A stretch of 64,000 bases of DNA from Diplocarpon mali (GCA_024741835.1 JAENRP010000141.1:36090-100089), one strand, 5' to 3'. Numbered from the stretch's first letter, positions 12,056 through 24,621 are shown. Numbers and translations are program-made. The notes: generated from the sequence alone by a model not told the origin.

Positions 12056-14237
12056 TGAGCGCAAGCTTCACAATTGATTTGTAGCTTCCCCTTGATCTTC
12101 ACCCCCCTTGCGTTTAGCATAAGCTTCTCAAGCGCCTTAGCTCTTAAATAGCCTGATCGAAGGTGCCAAATATCTGCCGAATCGTTCCTAGCTCTTAGGA
12201 ATACGCTGCTCCTTAGGGGTTTATATTAGCTTCGCAAATGCTGTTATAAAGTAGGGAAGGCTAGGCAAGTTGGTTAAGCATAGCATAGCAAGTTAAAAGC
12301 GTTATAAAAGTTGATAGGCTTATATTCAAATACTATAATATTCGACCTACGCTTTAGCTGCTTTACAATTATATTATTATCTACTATACCCCTTTAGAGC
12401 GTCGCATCTAAGCCTATATACCATACCCTAGCCTTCTTTAAAAGAGGCTTTAAAATAATATTAATATTAAACCCATCTACGAGCGCTATATTCCTAAGCT
12501 CTAAGTTTCCTCTATTAGCGAGAACCCCTTTTATCAAACGTATACCCCTCCCCCTTATTAGTAGACTCGAGCTCCCTACCTTTATATAGTCCTAAGGATA
12601 TACGATTTTTAATAATCTAAGAACTAGAAGCTCCTCTCAATTAACAAGGTGCGTTGCAGCGCAGTTATTAAGTAGGGTTGTATTTAAAAGAGCGTAGGGA
12701 GCTCTAAAGGTGGAGTATATTCCTAAGGTAAAGTCTTTAAAGAGAGCTAGATTTAAAAGGGCAGTAATAATCTTAAATTTACTACTTCTTAAAGCTTTAG
12801 CAGATATTCTTTCCTTAAATTGATCTATAAGAGCTTGTTTAATATAGGAGAGCTTAGTATAAAGCTCTTTCCATTCTAAGGAAGCAAGGTTTTCACGCGT
12901 TCTTTTAACCTTATTATAGCTAGGGAGGTTTCGAAGCGTACCTTCCTTAGCGCTAGTTAAGGCGTATTTCAGCCTATTATACTCCTCTAGGTTCTAGAAG
13001 TGATTTTTAACCTAAGGGCAAGGGCACTTTTTAACGCTTCCCTTAAGAGTCTTCTTTGCCTTGCCTTTACTTAGTGCTCTTAAATTAGTATGATCGCCTA
13101 CTCCTTTAAGTGAGGCGTATACTCTAAGGGTTACCTTTAATAAGGAGCTTATAAGGCTTCGCTCTATTAAGCTTAAGAACCAATTAATATAATAGACTAT
13201 ATCTTTTCTATACTTTAGACCTAGCTTATTATCTTTAATAAGCTTTACTTAAATCTGCTAGGACTATATAAGAGCCTAGCGGTAAACCAACTATAGAAAC
13301 TTCGTAATCGCAAGGGAGCCTTAAACCTTTAGGATTCTATAAGTTCAAGCTTCTTAATAGATCTCCTTAAAGCTAGTAAGCCAAGTCTTCAGGTCCACTT
13401 TACTACTCCTTATTTTAAAGAGCTTAGTGTTATAGTCTTCCCGAATTGACTCTATTATACTAACCTTAAAGGGGGCTAGTTCCTTGCGCAAGTGCTCTAC
13501 AATCTATTGAATTAACAGTTTCCCCGCTTCCTTATAGTTATATTGCACTACTTAAAGCAACGTAGGGTATACTATCTTAGTAATCCAATGGTATAATTAA
13601 GTATAGGAGCTCCTATTCCTTTTCTATATTTCTATTATAAGATTATATTATATTACTGCCATTTTGTACTCTAGCTCTACGTCTTTAGCTATTATCTTCG
13701 CAGGTAGTAGTAGAGCTGGCGTTTATTAATCAGTAGCTTCCTACTATTAGTACAACTCGTAGTAGCTTTACAATACTCTCTAGTCCTGTCCTTCCACAAT
13801 TTTTTCAAGCTGCGGCAGTTCTATTTCTAAATCTAGCAAATATAGAGCTTTGTTCTTATAAAGCAAAGCTTGGTTTCCTATCTCTATAATATACAGTTTA
13901 AGGTTATTAACCTATCTTAGCTTCTTTATATGCTTCTGGAGGCGTAGAAATTCGGCCTGAAACTCTAGCTTAGCGTACCAAATGCGCTATGACTTCCTAT
14001 CCTAAAGCATAACTCTACTAGAGCTAAGCTCCTAAGCTTCTTTTTACTAGTATTCGCTTATATTGACTAGGATGGTAGGAAGTATAGTATTAGTTAGCTA
14101 GGAGTATTAAAACGTTGAGTCAGGTCGTATAACGCGTATAGGCGAAGGAGAATAGATGAAAATAATAGTAAAACCTCTTTAAGAAGTCTTTAAATACAGT
14201 AGATTTTTGATCGTTTGCTCCTAAGAGTTGCGAATAG

Positions 14238-14419
14238 TGCTAATAACTATCGTACTATATTTAAAGGTAGATTCTCAATAGTAGCAGAAGCTTATAAAAT
14301 TCTACTCTAACTATATATCTGAGCTCCCTTTATAGAAGTGCTCCGTGGCCACTTCAGGGGTATATTACATAAGCCAGTCCTCAGATGCCTCAGTGCCTGA
14401 GGCTCCTTATGGCGCAACA
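14238..14419 (-). repeat. 182-bp LTR of copia family M (5' LTR of copy A)
   Basis: Same length and sequence family as 7,757-7,938 and 33,985-34,166, differing mainly by C/T and G/A. It is followed immediately on the right by ATCTCT, where the interrupted G1 reading frame resumes. Confidence 0.8.
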
Positions 14420-16416
14420 ATCTCTTTAAAACCTTCCAACTTATAAGAGAGATTAAATTAAGCAGAAGCTAGGCTAGTAGTAGAGAGGATGCACTTAGCT
14501 TAAGAGGTAGCAAAAGGCAATATAAAACACACTTAAGAGAAAATGCGTAAGTTTATAAATTAATATTAAAAGGAGATTGATTAGAAACCTAAAGATATAG
14601 TCTACCTTTTAATAAAAAATCTTAAGAACTACCGCCTTGGTAGGAAACTGGCCAATTAATAGGATAGTCCTTTTAAAGTTCTTAAAAAGGTAGGCAATTT
14701 ATATTAGATTAAGCTACTTATAAGTTCTATAATATATAATATCTTTGCGCTAAAGCTACTATTTAAAGATCTGTAGAACCCTTTGCTAAGTTAAGAATAA
14801 CCCTGGCCTATTATAGAAAAGATCATAAAGTAAGAAGAGTATAAAGTGTTTAAGATACTAAGTATACGCTTATCTTAAAGGAACCTAAAGTACTAAGTTA
14901 AATAGATTAGTTATAACCCTAATCCTAATTAGTATTGCGCTTTAAATTTTGCAAGATCTTTATATAAGATTCGCGACTTTTATTAGGCTAATCTTATAAA
15001 GCTAGGACTACCTTAAAACCTATAAGCTTAGCTAAAGGCTTAGGAAAGCGGTATAAATAATTATAGTTATTTAAAAGATAATAGGCTAAATGTGAAACGG
15101 GTTAATAAATAAATCTAAAAATATAAAAAAAAAGGAGAAAAATAATAAAAAATATAAAAATAATAATACTAGGCCTACTGCCCTCTCCCCTTACAACTCC
15201 TCCGACCCCTCCTCCTTTACGCTTAAGGAGATAAGCTCTAACTCTATTCCAAAGCTAGAGCTCGCCTCTTATCTACGCCCTTGCCTAAAACGACCCTAAC
15301 CTCCTTTTGCTACCGCTAGCGCTGCCCTACTAGCCGCCGCGCCCGACACTACCCTTATTATTATAAGCCCCCCTCCCTTTATAAGAGATTCTACTATTAT
15401 AGCAATCTACTTTGCTAATATAGCAATAGACCTTAGGAGGCTTAGTATAGTTCGGCTAAATTGCTTTAACCTTGCTAGCCAGGACTTAATAAGGTCGCTG
15501 CGCTCTTATTAGAAAGTCAGCGATCGATTTGATACTAATTCGGGTTTAACTTATAGCAACTATCGCCTAGACCCCCTCTAGCTAGCTTGCTATAGCCTTA
15601 GCTATAGAGCGGAACTTCGTAAGGCTAGTACGCTTAATTTAAGAGCGGCTAGTCAAAGCCTTTGCGCTAGCTACTAGTAGGAGGTTGATAAGGACCTAGG
15701 CGCGCTAGACCGCCTTTTAATAGAGCATCTTGCGATTCCTTGCCAAAACCGCTTATGCGTTATTATTATTGCTACTATCATCCTCCTCTTACTGCTAGGC
15801 AGCCTCCCCTTACTACTCCTTAAGGGCCGCGGATAGCGCCGCGAACTCCTTACTAATATAGGAGGGAAGCTATAAATAAGTATTAGCGCAAATAGAACTA
15901 GAAAGTCGATTTAAAGTACTTATAGAAATGCACTCTGCCTTTTGCTCCTAGCACTAGTAGCACTTTTTACTACATTTAGACTTAAATTCGCACTTATGCG
16001 CAATATCGCGCATAAGGCGCTATACGTATTAGTAGTAATAGACGCAGTAGGCCATTATAAGGGCGCCTGATAGCAGGGGAATTAGTACTATGCGTATTAG
16101 ATGCAATTCGACCCTGGATTAGGATAAACTTACTTATAGTAGTTAGTAGTAGTAGTAGTAATTGTTTCTACTACTATGCATTAGCCCTATGCTATAGTAA
16201 TAGGAGTAGGAGACCTATGCGGTTGTATATAGTTATTATATTAAAGAAGGAAGATCCTATAAGAGGAAAAACAAATTTAAATGTATAACGCGACTTGCGC
16301 TAAATTAAATATAGAATAGTACTATTCCTATAATAACGCGCTAAGCATATTACTATACGAAAATCGTCATAACCTACTAACGCTTATAAGTAAGCGTTCT
16401 TAAAGGAGGGGGGTAG
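14420..16416 (+). mobile_element. Ty3/gypsy G1, 3' part: integrase C-terminus, chromodomain-like region and an accessory reading frame
   Basis: From 14,420 the G1 integrase tail continues on the plus strand. At about 14,820-15,090 it shows a chromodomain-like segment (EEYKVFKILS, then KYQVKQISYNPNP, with the aromatic/acidic pattern of chromovirus tails). From about 15,170 to 16,410 a second degraded frame follows. It is rich in Ser/Pro/Ala at its start and has at least two hydrophobic segments, around 15,760-15,830 (a run of Ile and Leu) and 15,940-16,050. Stops are of the RIP type. A purine tract (AAAGGAGGGGGGTAG) at about 16,402-16,416 precedes the 3' LTR. The accessory frame is unidentified; a membrane or envelope-like product is only a possibility. 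Confidence 0.65.
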
Positions 16417-16731
16417 TGTAACGGCTATACCCCCAACTAGTGCAATTACCTAAGAGTACGGTATTATAGCGTTTTAAGGTTTTGCAATCTCGATTCAATA
16501 TAGGGTTATTTCAAATCGACCCTAAAGGTACAAAAGGATATTCTTATATAATATTATATAAATAGGCAAAGAGCTTAAAGCTGCTTATATATATAAGGGA
16601 GAAGGGCTCTCCTATAGGGAGGGCTTTTTAACTTCTTCGTTTCCTTTGTATTAGACCTATAGAATACGCCTTTTGCACCACTTCTTGCTCCCATACTTGA
16701 TCTCGCACTTCGGCGGTTCTGTGTCGTTATA
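16417..16731 (+). repeat. 3' LTR of gypsy element G1
   Basis: It begins TGTAACGGC right after the polypurine tract and ends GTGTCGTTATA, where the final CA appears to have become TA. From 16,732 the sequence is the minus-strand M-family copia, colinear with 12,210 onward. That makes 16,731/16,732 an insertion junction, with CTCCT as the likely target duplication. The matching 5' LTR is not in the window. Confidence 0.65.
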
Positions 16732-17036
16732 CTCCTTAAGGATTCATATTAGCTTCGCAAATGCTATTATAAAGTAGGAAAGGCTAGGTAGGTTAGTTAA
16801 GTATAGTATAATAAGTTAAGAGCATTATAAAAGTTGATAGGCTTATATTTAAATACTATAATATTCGACCTACGCTTTAGCTACTTTATAACTATATTAT
16901 TATCTACTATACCCCTTTAGAGCGTCGCATTTAAACCTATATATCATACCTTAGCCTTCTTTAAAAGAGGCTTTAAGATAATATTAATATTAAACCTATC
17001 TATAAGCGCTACGTTCCTAAGCTTTAAGTCTCCTCT
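16732..17036 (-). mobile_element. Copia family M, copy B, gag/pre-integrase fragment
   Basis: Colinear with about 12,208-12,515 of copy A with only scattered transitions. It ends with CCTCT at 17,032-17,036, which is the target duplication of the C1 insertion; copy B resumes after CCTCT at 32,251-32,255. Confidence 0.8.
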
Positions 17037-17235
17037 TGTTGTGCAGAATGGGCGGAGTCTCCACTTATTCTGGAGACCCTCTATATGATTCTGCTAAGTT
17101 ATAGACTCTCCCTTTTTTCTTTCCAAAGTCTCTTTACTATATATATATTAGATAATAATATAATTAATCATCTTCTCTTACTTCTACGAGCCTCTTAAGC
17201 GACCTAATAAAGGCCCTTTAGCCGACCGTACTATA
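17037..17235 (+). repeat. 5' LTR of copia C1
   Basis: Starts TGTTGTGCAGAATGGGC and ends CCGTACTATA, 199 bp. It matches 32,052-32,250 along its length with RIP-type differences (for example GCACCACA there against GTACTATA here). The next bases form the putative initiator-tRNA primer site. Confidence 0.88.
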
Positions 17236-20200
17236 GTTATAAGCCTTGTAAGTACTTTAATATGCTTTCTCTTTATATGCAACTGGCTAAAGGGCCCTTT
17301 AAGCTTTTAACCGACTTTTCGAATACTTATAACAACTCGAAGGACCTTTATTTTCAAATAATAAATCTCCATTTTCTAATCGAACCTTATTTGCAAACTT
17401 TATTTATATATTTAACCTTTTTACTAGACTCTATTTAATATATTTGACTCTTTAAGTATCTTTAAGCCTTACTTTAACACTTTTGCCTCTTAAGTGAAGT
17501 AGTTTAGTAAATATATGTTTTTTACTAAGCTTTATAATATTACTATTTTTGCTAATCTAAGACTCTTATTTAAGTCAATTATAGAGACCGAGCCTTAAGC
17601 TCCCTTTATATAGGAGCTTAAGGAATTGGAAACGGCTAACCTCTATATAGTATACGCAAGGTTGTATAAAGAGTATATAGCGACTTTATCTAAATAGATT
17701 TATACCTACTTTCCCTTAGGAGATCTATTAAAGGCTCTTCCTTTATAAGCGTCTTATAAGGATATTAAGGATAAATATAAAATCCTAATAAAGGAGTATT
17801 ATATATATAAGGAAACTTAAAAGACCTAATGCAAATATTATAAATTACTATTAAAATAGGTCTTTAAGACTATCGATAAAACGCTTTTAGCTTCTACAAT
17901 AGCTTAAGTACAAATCCAAGCTAAGAAGCTCTCCTCCTTAATACCTAATAGAGATACTCTTATAAGTGGAATCCCTGCTAATAACCTATATATTAATTTA
18001 GTAAATTAGCAACTCTTACTCTAAGGCTTAGTATCTATTTTAAAGTATGATATTACGCCTTCTAATAAGGCTATTCAGTCTTAAATAAGGCTTTAGTACT
18101 GCGATATACTATATTAAGGCAAGACTAAGAGAACTAATACCTAGCAGTAGATCCGGGAGTAGTAAGAGGCGTACTACTTAATAGAATAATACAGTCTTCC
18201 TAAGATTAAAGGGAGACTAAGAGTAATTGACTTTTTAGACTTAGTTATAGTAAAGATTAATCTAAGTTAAGCGACTCGCTTAAAGGAGGAAATAATCACT
18301 AATAAGTAGATAGGAACCCTATATAAGTATAACCTAATATAGCTAAGCTGCGCCTTAGTAGGCATTGAATCTAATAGAGCAATTGATAATAAAGGGCTAG
18401 CAGTTTTTACTACTTAAGAGTCTCTCTTAGATGCTAAAACCCCTTTATAGGCTCTAGCAAGCAGCTCCCGAAATCGCTCTATAAGCTTTAGAAGGGAGAT
18501 CAGGCCTAAGTGCCCTTATAAAGGCTTTAAAAATCACTATTAGAAGCCCTAGGACTATTAGAAACTATTATATGCTATAGATAGGCGTAAGGAAAATATA
18601 AAGGTTCTCCCTTTGCAAGAGGAGGTCTTACAAATACGAAAGGCATTAAACGCAGGAGACTAGTTCAAAGGTCTTTAAGTATAGCTTAAGGAGAATGATA
18701 TTGTAATAATAATAATTAATAAATTTAAGGGAAAGGCTTTAGCCTCTAGGGAGGATAGTTTAGGCAATAAAAGGGAGAACTCACTAGTCTTTATAGTAAT
18801 AGATCCCTTTGCCTTCGACGCTTTTAAAGAATCGTTTAATATTTACTACCTCTTTAAGCTAGAACGCCACCCGCTCTCCTTAAGTACGCTCCTTGATAAT
18901 TGCGCAGCTACTTATATTATTAATTTAAAGGATTTACTTGTTATAGGCACCTTTAAGCCTTTTAGCGACTTATAGCAATATATTAAAGCAGGTACCTTAA
19001 GACTCCTAATCATTAGGAGAGGTAATAGATATATAGTAGACTCTCTTTTATAGTATAATAGCTCTTTTATAAGGATAACGCTTTATAACGTTGCTATTAT
19101 AGAAGAGTTTACTACTAATATTATCTTAAAGAGGCTCCTTATAGATAAGGGTTTTTAGTACTTTGGAGTAGACCTCACTTTACGCTTTAAGAGTATTAGA
19201 GATTTTATAAAGCAAGCTTAGTTAAAGCGTTATTATAATCTCGTTTTCTTTAAATATAAGCTTATCAACTATTTAGATCTTTTAAATATGCTTTAATATA
19301 ACTTCTTTACCTTAATAGCGTTTCCTATAGCTAAGATAATACTTTATAATAGGTTCTAGTCTAGCTATATACCTACTAGGGTGCGGGATAATAATGTGTA
19401 TACTTGGCACCTTTGCGCTAGCTACTTAAGCGTAGAGGCTCTTTAAGCGCTAGTCAAATATGCTAAAGGAGTAAAGATCAGGGGAATACAGAGGCTAGAG
19501 TGCCTTATATGCGTAGTAGCGTTTGCTAAGCAAGTTATTTTTTATACTACCTTTGAAAACCGATCTTTAAAGCCCTTCTTTAGGATCTCTTAGGATCTCT
19601 TTAACTTTTTAAATAACTTATATAATAGTTGCTTATAGGTTCTTTTAATTAAGGATAAGTATAGCAGTATGCTTTAGATATTCCTATTAAGATCGAAAGG
19701 CAGAGACGTAGTTATAAAAGTCCTTTAGGCCTTTAAAGTATAGGTGAAATGCTAATATAGGCTTTCTATTTGTAAAATTAGGTAAGATAATAATACTTTA
19801 GTAATCTCCTTAAGGGAAGACTCTCTTATAAGGTATTAGAGATAAGTAAAAGAGGAGGGAATCGATTTAGAGCTTACTCTTGCTTATATATACTAATCTA
19901 ATAGAGGCGTAAAGTGAGTAAGAAGGGAATTGATTGAACGCTCTATTAAAATAAGGATCTACGCTAGGCTTTTAATAAGCCTTTGGCCAAAGGTTATAGA
20001 AGCTGCTATATACTTTTATAATATCTCCCTACTTGCTAAGAAGAAGATGATCTTATTAAATAAGGCTCTTTATAGTTAGTTTAAGTAGTATTTTCGATTT
20101 TATAAGCTGCTGCTTATTAAGCAAATGATAGTAAGCTTAAAGCCTAACTAGAGTTGCATTTATATATATAGTACTCGCGTATACCCTTTAATTAGAGAGA

Positions 20201-20535
20201 GGGAGGCGGGGAGGGACTGCCGAACCTTTAAAATTGAACTATAAAGGCACTTAAGTTACTTAATTAGATATATTACCTTTAATATTTATAGAATCTAGGT
20301 TCTTATGCTTTAGCGAGTAATAACAACTTATAATATCAAATTCGATAAGTCTCTCTTCTATAGTTCAAAAGCTAAGCGCGCAAATCCTATATTGCGCTAA
20401 GAACTTAAAATGACCCTTTAATTAATTAAAGAGGGAGAGGGAGCTTAGGACGCTAAGTTCGAAGGCATTTTCGAAGAATTAGAGCTTATCGTAAGGCTAA
20501 ACGCAATCGCTATAGAAGAAGCCGCTATATAGGAA

Positions 20536-21035
20536 TGTTATGCAGAAAATAGGCTAAAATATGCTAGTACGCGCCCTAAGGTGTGGATTCACATTTTGGC
20601 CGAGCGGTATTATGCACAATAGTTATAAGTCCTATAAGCGTAGCGATAAATCTTTTCGCATTCCTCTTGCGCGAGGTTTAGCCGACTTTTCTCGCTTCGA
20701 AGTTCTGCTAGTAAACTACTTTTCAAATTCTTAGCAATAATTATACTTGGTTTCGACTGCATCGATAGAAGTTTCGACAGATTCAAGTAAAACGACCTCT
20801 GACGTATAGCTGAAGAAAAATGCATTCCGGCCCTTCCGACCACCTATTTTCTACTAGCTTAGCGGTCTATGCGCTATATCTACGCTACTATAGACTGGGC
20901 TAGTACTTAGGCCGTCGGAAAAACTGTTCTTCCGGCGACCTAGGGGGTGTATTATATAGAAAATAGGCTAAAATATGCTAGTACGCGCCCTAAGGTATGG
21001 ATTCACATTTTGGCCGAGCGGTATTATGCACGACA
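20536..21035 (+). mobile_element. 500-bp TRIM (miniature LTR retrotransposon) nested in C1
   Basis: Two 86-bp direct repeats, 20,536-20,621 and 20,950-21,035, flank a 328-bp interior. A core of 74 bp is identical in both except for one G/A. The left repeat starts TGTTATGCAG; the right one ends GCACGACA. AGGAA occurs exactly on both sides (20,531-20,535 and 21,036-21,040). After the left repeat comes GTTATAAGTCCTATAAG, close to the primer site of host C1 (GTTATAAGCCTTGTAAG). Before the right repeat lies CCTAGGGGGTG, a polypurine tract like that of family M. The repeat start also resembles the C1 LTR start. The interior has no retroviral domain. A short minus-strand frame (20,610-20,843) is open but not credible as a gene. 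It keeps more CpA/TpG than its host. Confidence 0.8.
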
Positions 21036-24000
21036 AGGAAGAGCCTGTATTATAGACCGACGCTGCTCTATAGCCTTTAACTAATGATATAGAAGGCCTT
21101 AATTTAAATCTAAATTCTTTAAGAGACCCGCTTAGAAACTTAAGGGTAGAAGCAAGCGAATTGGAAGCCACTTTGCTAGTCTTTAAAAAGGCAAATAGCG
21201 ACTAGAGCTTAAGGGTAATGATTCCTTATAAAGGCCCTATTAAAGAAGGAACTATAGACAACTTTAAAGGAGTCTTTAAAGACAAGTTCTATAAGGCGAT
21301 CGGCAGATCTTTAGCTGCTATTTTATATAAGAATAGAGATAGCTTAAGGGCTTTAAAATAGAATCTTCAATTATAAAGGTAGGCCTTAATAAACTCTGGT
21401 AAAAGGCTAAAGGTACTACTATTAAGATCTGGGAGGAGCTTTAATAGTCTTATAAGAAGCGATTTAATAAGAGGAGTAAGCCTTAATAATATAATACCTT
21501 AAGTTGTGATATTAGCTTAAAGACTATAGGCTTAGGAGATAGAGCTACCTAGACTTTTAAAGGAACCTTTAGTAATAATAAAAATAAAGGAAAAGACCTA
21601 TAGAGAAAAGCGTAAGGAAGAACTCCCTCTTCTTAAGTAAAAGAGGATAAGACGCTTAAGCGTTAAGTAATAGGAGACTTTAAAAGTATATACTACTACT
21701 TTAGAGTATATGCTCTTTTAAAGTAATATTGATTTACCTTACTCTTTATATATATAGGAGTTTATATCGACCTTTTAAGCGAACGAATAGATAAGAGAAG
21801 ATAAGAAGGACTATTTGACGGTTTATATAGTTATTAAAGCTATAGTTAATAGTTAGGTAAAGAATAGAGTATAATCTCTTAATCGCCTATAGCACTAAGG
21901 CTCTTTGCCAAAGCCTTTAAAAGGATAGCTAGACTTGGAGAAGTACCCTTTTAGCAAACGATTTAAAGAAGGAGGGCGCTAGGAGATTAGGAATTTAGAA
22001 TCTCGAAGTTATTAAAGAATTGTATAAAGGGATTACTTAAAGCCCTTGCCAATACTATTAAAATGGGTTTTTACTTATAAGGTCAATAGCTTTAGCGAGC
22101 TTTTAAAGTACCGATTATAGCTAATTATATAAAAGGATCTTTAAGATAAAGCTTTAATTTTCTTAACCTATATAGCTACGCTTATAGTATGGTCTTTTAG
22201 GGTACTAATAGCGCTTACTATATACTTTAATATAGAAGTAAAGCAATTTAATATTATTAACGTATTTATTAACGCTTTTAAAGACCTAAGGAGTGCTTTA
22301 GTCATATGCTTTCTATTAGATGGCTTTAAGCGCCTTAGTATAGTAGTAGAATTGGACTGCGCGCTCTATAGGCTAAAAGACTCTTTAGTGCTATAATATA
22401 GGAACTTCGCAGGAATGCTTAAGGGCCTTTAACTTAAGCTACTAAGCAAGGAGCCTTATATTTTTATAATAAAGGATCGTATAGTCTTTATAGCTTTTTA
22501 TATCAATAATATTCAAATGTTATATAAGGCCTTTAACTTAGATTAAGTGACTCATTTAATTGAAGACCTAAAGAAGGCGTATAAGCTTACTATTATAAGA
22601 GATATCTCCTAATTCTTTAAAGTAAGGATTATTTAAGATAAAAAGGTAAAAAGGATCTCCTTAGTTTATAATACTTATATTGAGAAGATCGCTTAAAAGT
22701 TCGGAGCTAATATAGGAAGAGTGCTTAATACTTTACTATTAAAGAAGGAGTTTATTAAGAACTTAAGGCAAGCTTCTTTAGAAAAGGTAAAGGAGTATTA
22801 AGAAAAAATAAGCTCTATTCTCTATATAGCGATTATAATACACCTAGATATTGCGTTTGCAGCCTTTTAACTATCTTTCTTCTTAACTAATCTAAGCTCT
22901 AAGTACCTCTTAGCCGCAGACTAGACGCTTTAATACTTATATAGCACGCGCTTTTTAGGAATTGCCTATAGCTTTAAAGCTAAGGAATACTAATTAGTTG
23001 CGTCTTTAAATGCTTCTTTTAGAAATGATTAAAAGACCTGCAGATCCTCTTAAGGATATATCTTTTTCCTATTTAAAGGACCGATTATTTAGAAAGCGAA
23101 TCGCTAAGCGACTATTACGCTTTCCTCTACTAAAGTAGAACTCTATAGTATAGTTTCTACTATAAAGGAGATAATAGCTATAAAACGCCTCTTTAAAGAG
23201 ATTCGCATAGACTTCCTCTTTAAATAGAATATATATTATAATAACTAATAGATAATTTGGCTAATTGTTATAGAAAACGAGAAGATTAAGATAAGCCTTT
23301 AATATATCGAAATTAATAATATATAGATCTATTAAGAGTATTAAAAAGGAAGCTTTTAAATAATCTACCTCCCTACTAAGGAGATATACGCAGATAAGCT
23401 TATTAAGAACCTAGACTACTAGAAGTTTAAAAGCTTTATTTATTTATTAAACCTTTAGAGCTTTTAAATAATCGTTTAGCAATTTGCACTTACTAGCAAG
23501 TAATCACTTATTATTAAGAGACTTATACTTATAAGCTCTTACTCTTTTATAGTTATATTTATTTATTTTCTTTTATAAAGAGCATTATAGAAGCTTCTCC
23601 TTTTTTAAAAATATAAGATAGGTAACATTCTTAAGCTGCTATTATAAAGCGCGACCCTTTCTTAGATCCTCTTAGCTAGGGCTAAGAGCTGCAAAACTAT
23701 AGCTATAAGCTTTATATAAATCTCCTTTTAAAAGAGGCCTAAAGGCACTCCCTTAGCTAGAGGCCCGCTGGCAAATATACTAGCGATAGCAGGGGCGAAG
23801 GCAGGGGGTATAGTAGGGGCAATAGAGGCGAGGACAGTAGGGGCGGCAGTAACGGCAAGAGTAGCGATAGTAGGGGCAGGGATGGAAGAGACGAAGGGAG
23901 ATACTATAATAGTGGCTGCAATAGTAGCAGCAGATAGGATAGGAGCAGTAGCAGCGATAGTAAAGGCAAACGGGTCTAAGCTAGAAGGGCTAGGAGCGAA

Positions 24001-24621
24001 TAAGAATAGTATGCTAAGAGTAAGGGAGGTAGTAATACTACTACTTATAGGAGTGGCAGGCCCTCTTAGTACTAGGGTCCGATCGCTCTTATCTTTTAAA
24101 ATCAGCCTAGAACTTAATAAGACTTAATAAGATATACTATAGAAGCTTTAAAGCGCACCCTTTACTACATTAAGCAGTAGCGCTACCTCCTCCTTAAAGG
24201 CGCCGCAAGCGTAGGCCGATATAATAGCCTTTTAAGAGGCGAGGAGAGGTCTATTAGCCTACTAGCAGCTATTGCTTAATACTATATAATAAATGTAACG
24301 CGTACTAAAGGTGCTATTAAAGCACTAATAATCGAGATTACTAGTACTCTTACGTGCGATATAATGCATATATATATTATCGCGCTCTATTATAAGCTTA
24401 GGCATATAGCGTATAGTAAGAGCGGGGCTCTTAAGTAGCGGCAGCGGTAGCAAAGGCGGTGGCGGCAGTAGGGATAGTAGCAGCAGCTTATTACCTAGCA
24501 AGCGCTAAGAGGACTAAGACAGGATTCCTACTCCTAAGGGAGCGCTAGTAACCTAGTATAAAGTCAGTATAACGCAGGGTATAGGGGACTCTAAGGGTCT
24601 TACTTTGCGAGGGCGGCCAGG

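Larger units (their letters stand above)
7757..14419 (-). mobile_element. Copia family M, copy A, minus strand, RIP-degraded and rearranged
   Basis: The body lies between 182-bp LTRs at 7,757-7,938 and 14,238-14,419. Minus-strand frames, read through stops, give a gag region at about 14,200-12,500, a gag-pre-integrase block at about 12,180-12,060 (RAKALEKLMLNARGV, followed by the zinc-binding C-E-A-C) and reverse transcriptase/RNase H at about 11,100-9,300. In the RT block near 10,240 the YVDD motif appears as FYINNI. The expected minus-strand integrase is missing between 12,050 and 11,640; a plus-strand integrase segment lies there instead. The gag half is repeated at 32,256-33,984 in copy B. 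TSD-like ATCTCT flanks 7,150-14,419 rather than the LTR pair, so the insertion is composite. Confidence 0.7.

Noticed and set aside
20610..20843. 77-codon minus-strand frame inside the TRIM
   Set aside because: It overlaps the LTR of a non-autonomous element, has no known motif, and the TRIM boundaries explain the sequence.
23882..24127. 81-codon plus-strand frame
   Set aside because: Low-complexity Ala/Ile/Val peptide in the RIP-affected 3' region of C1; no independent support.
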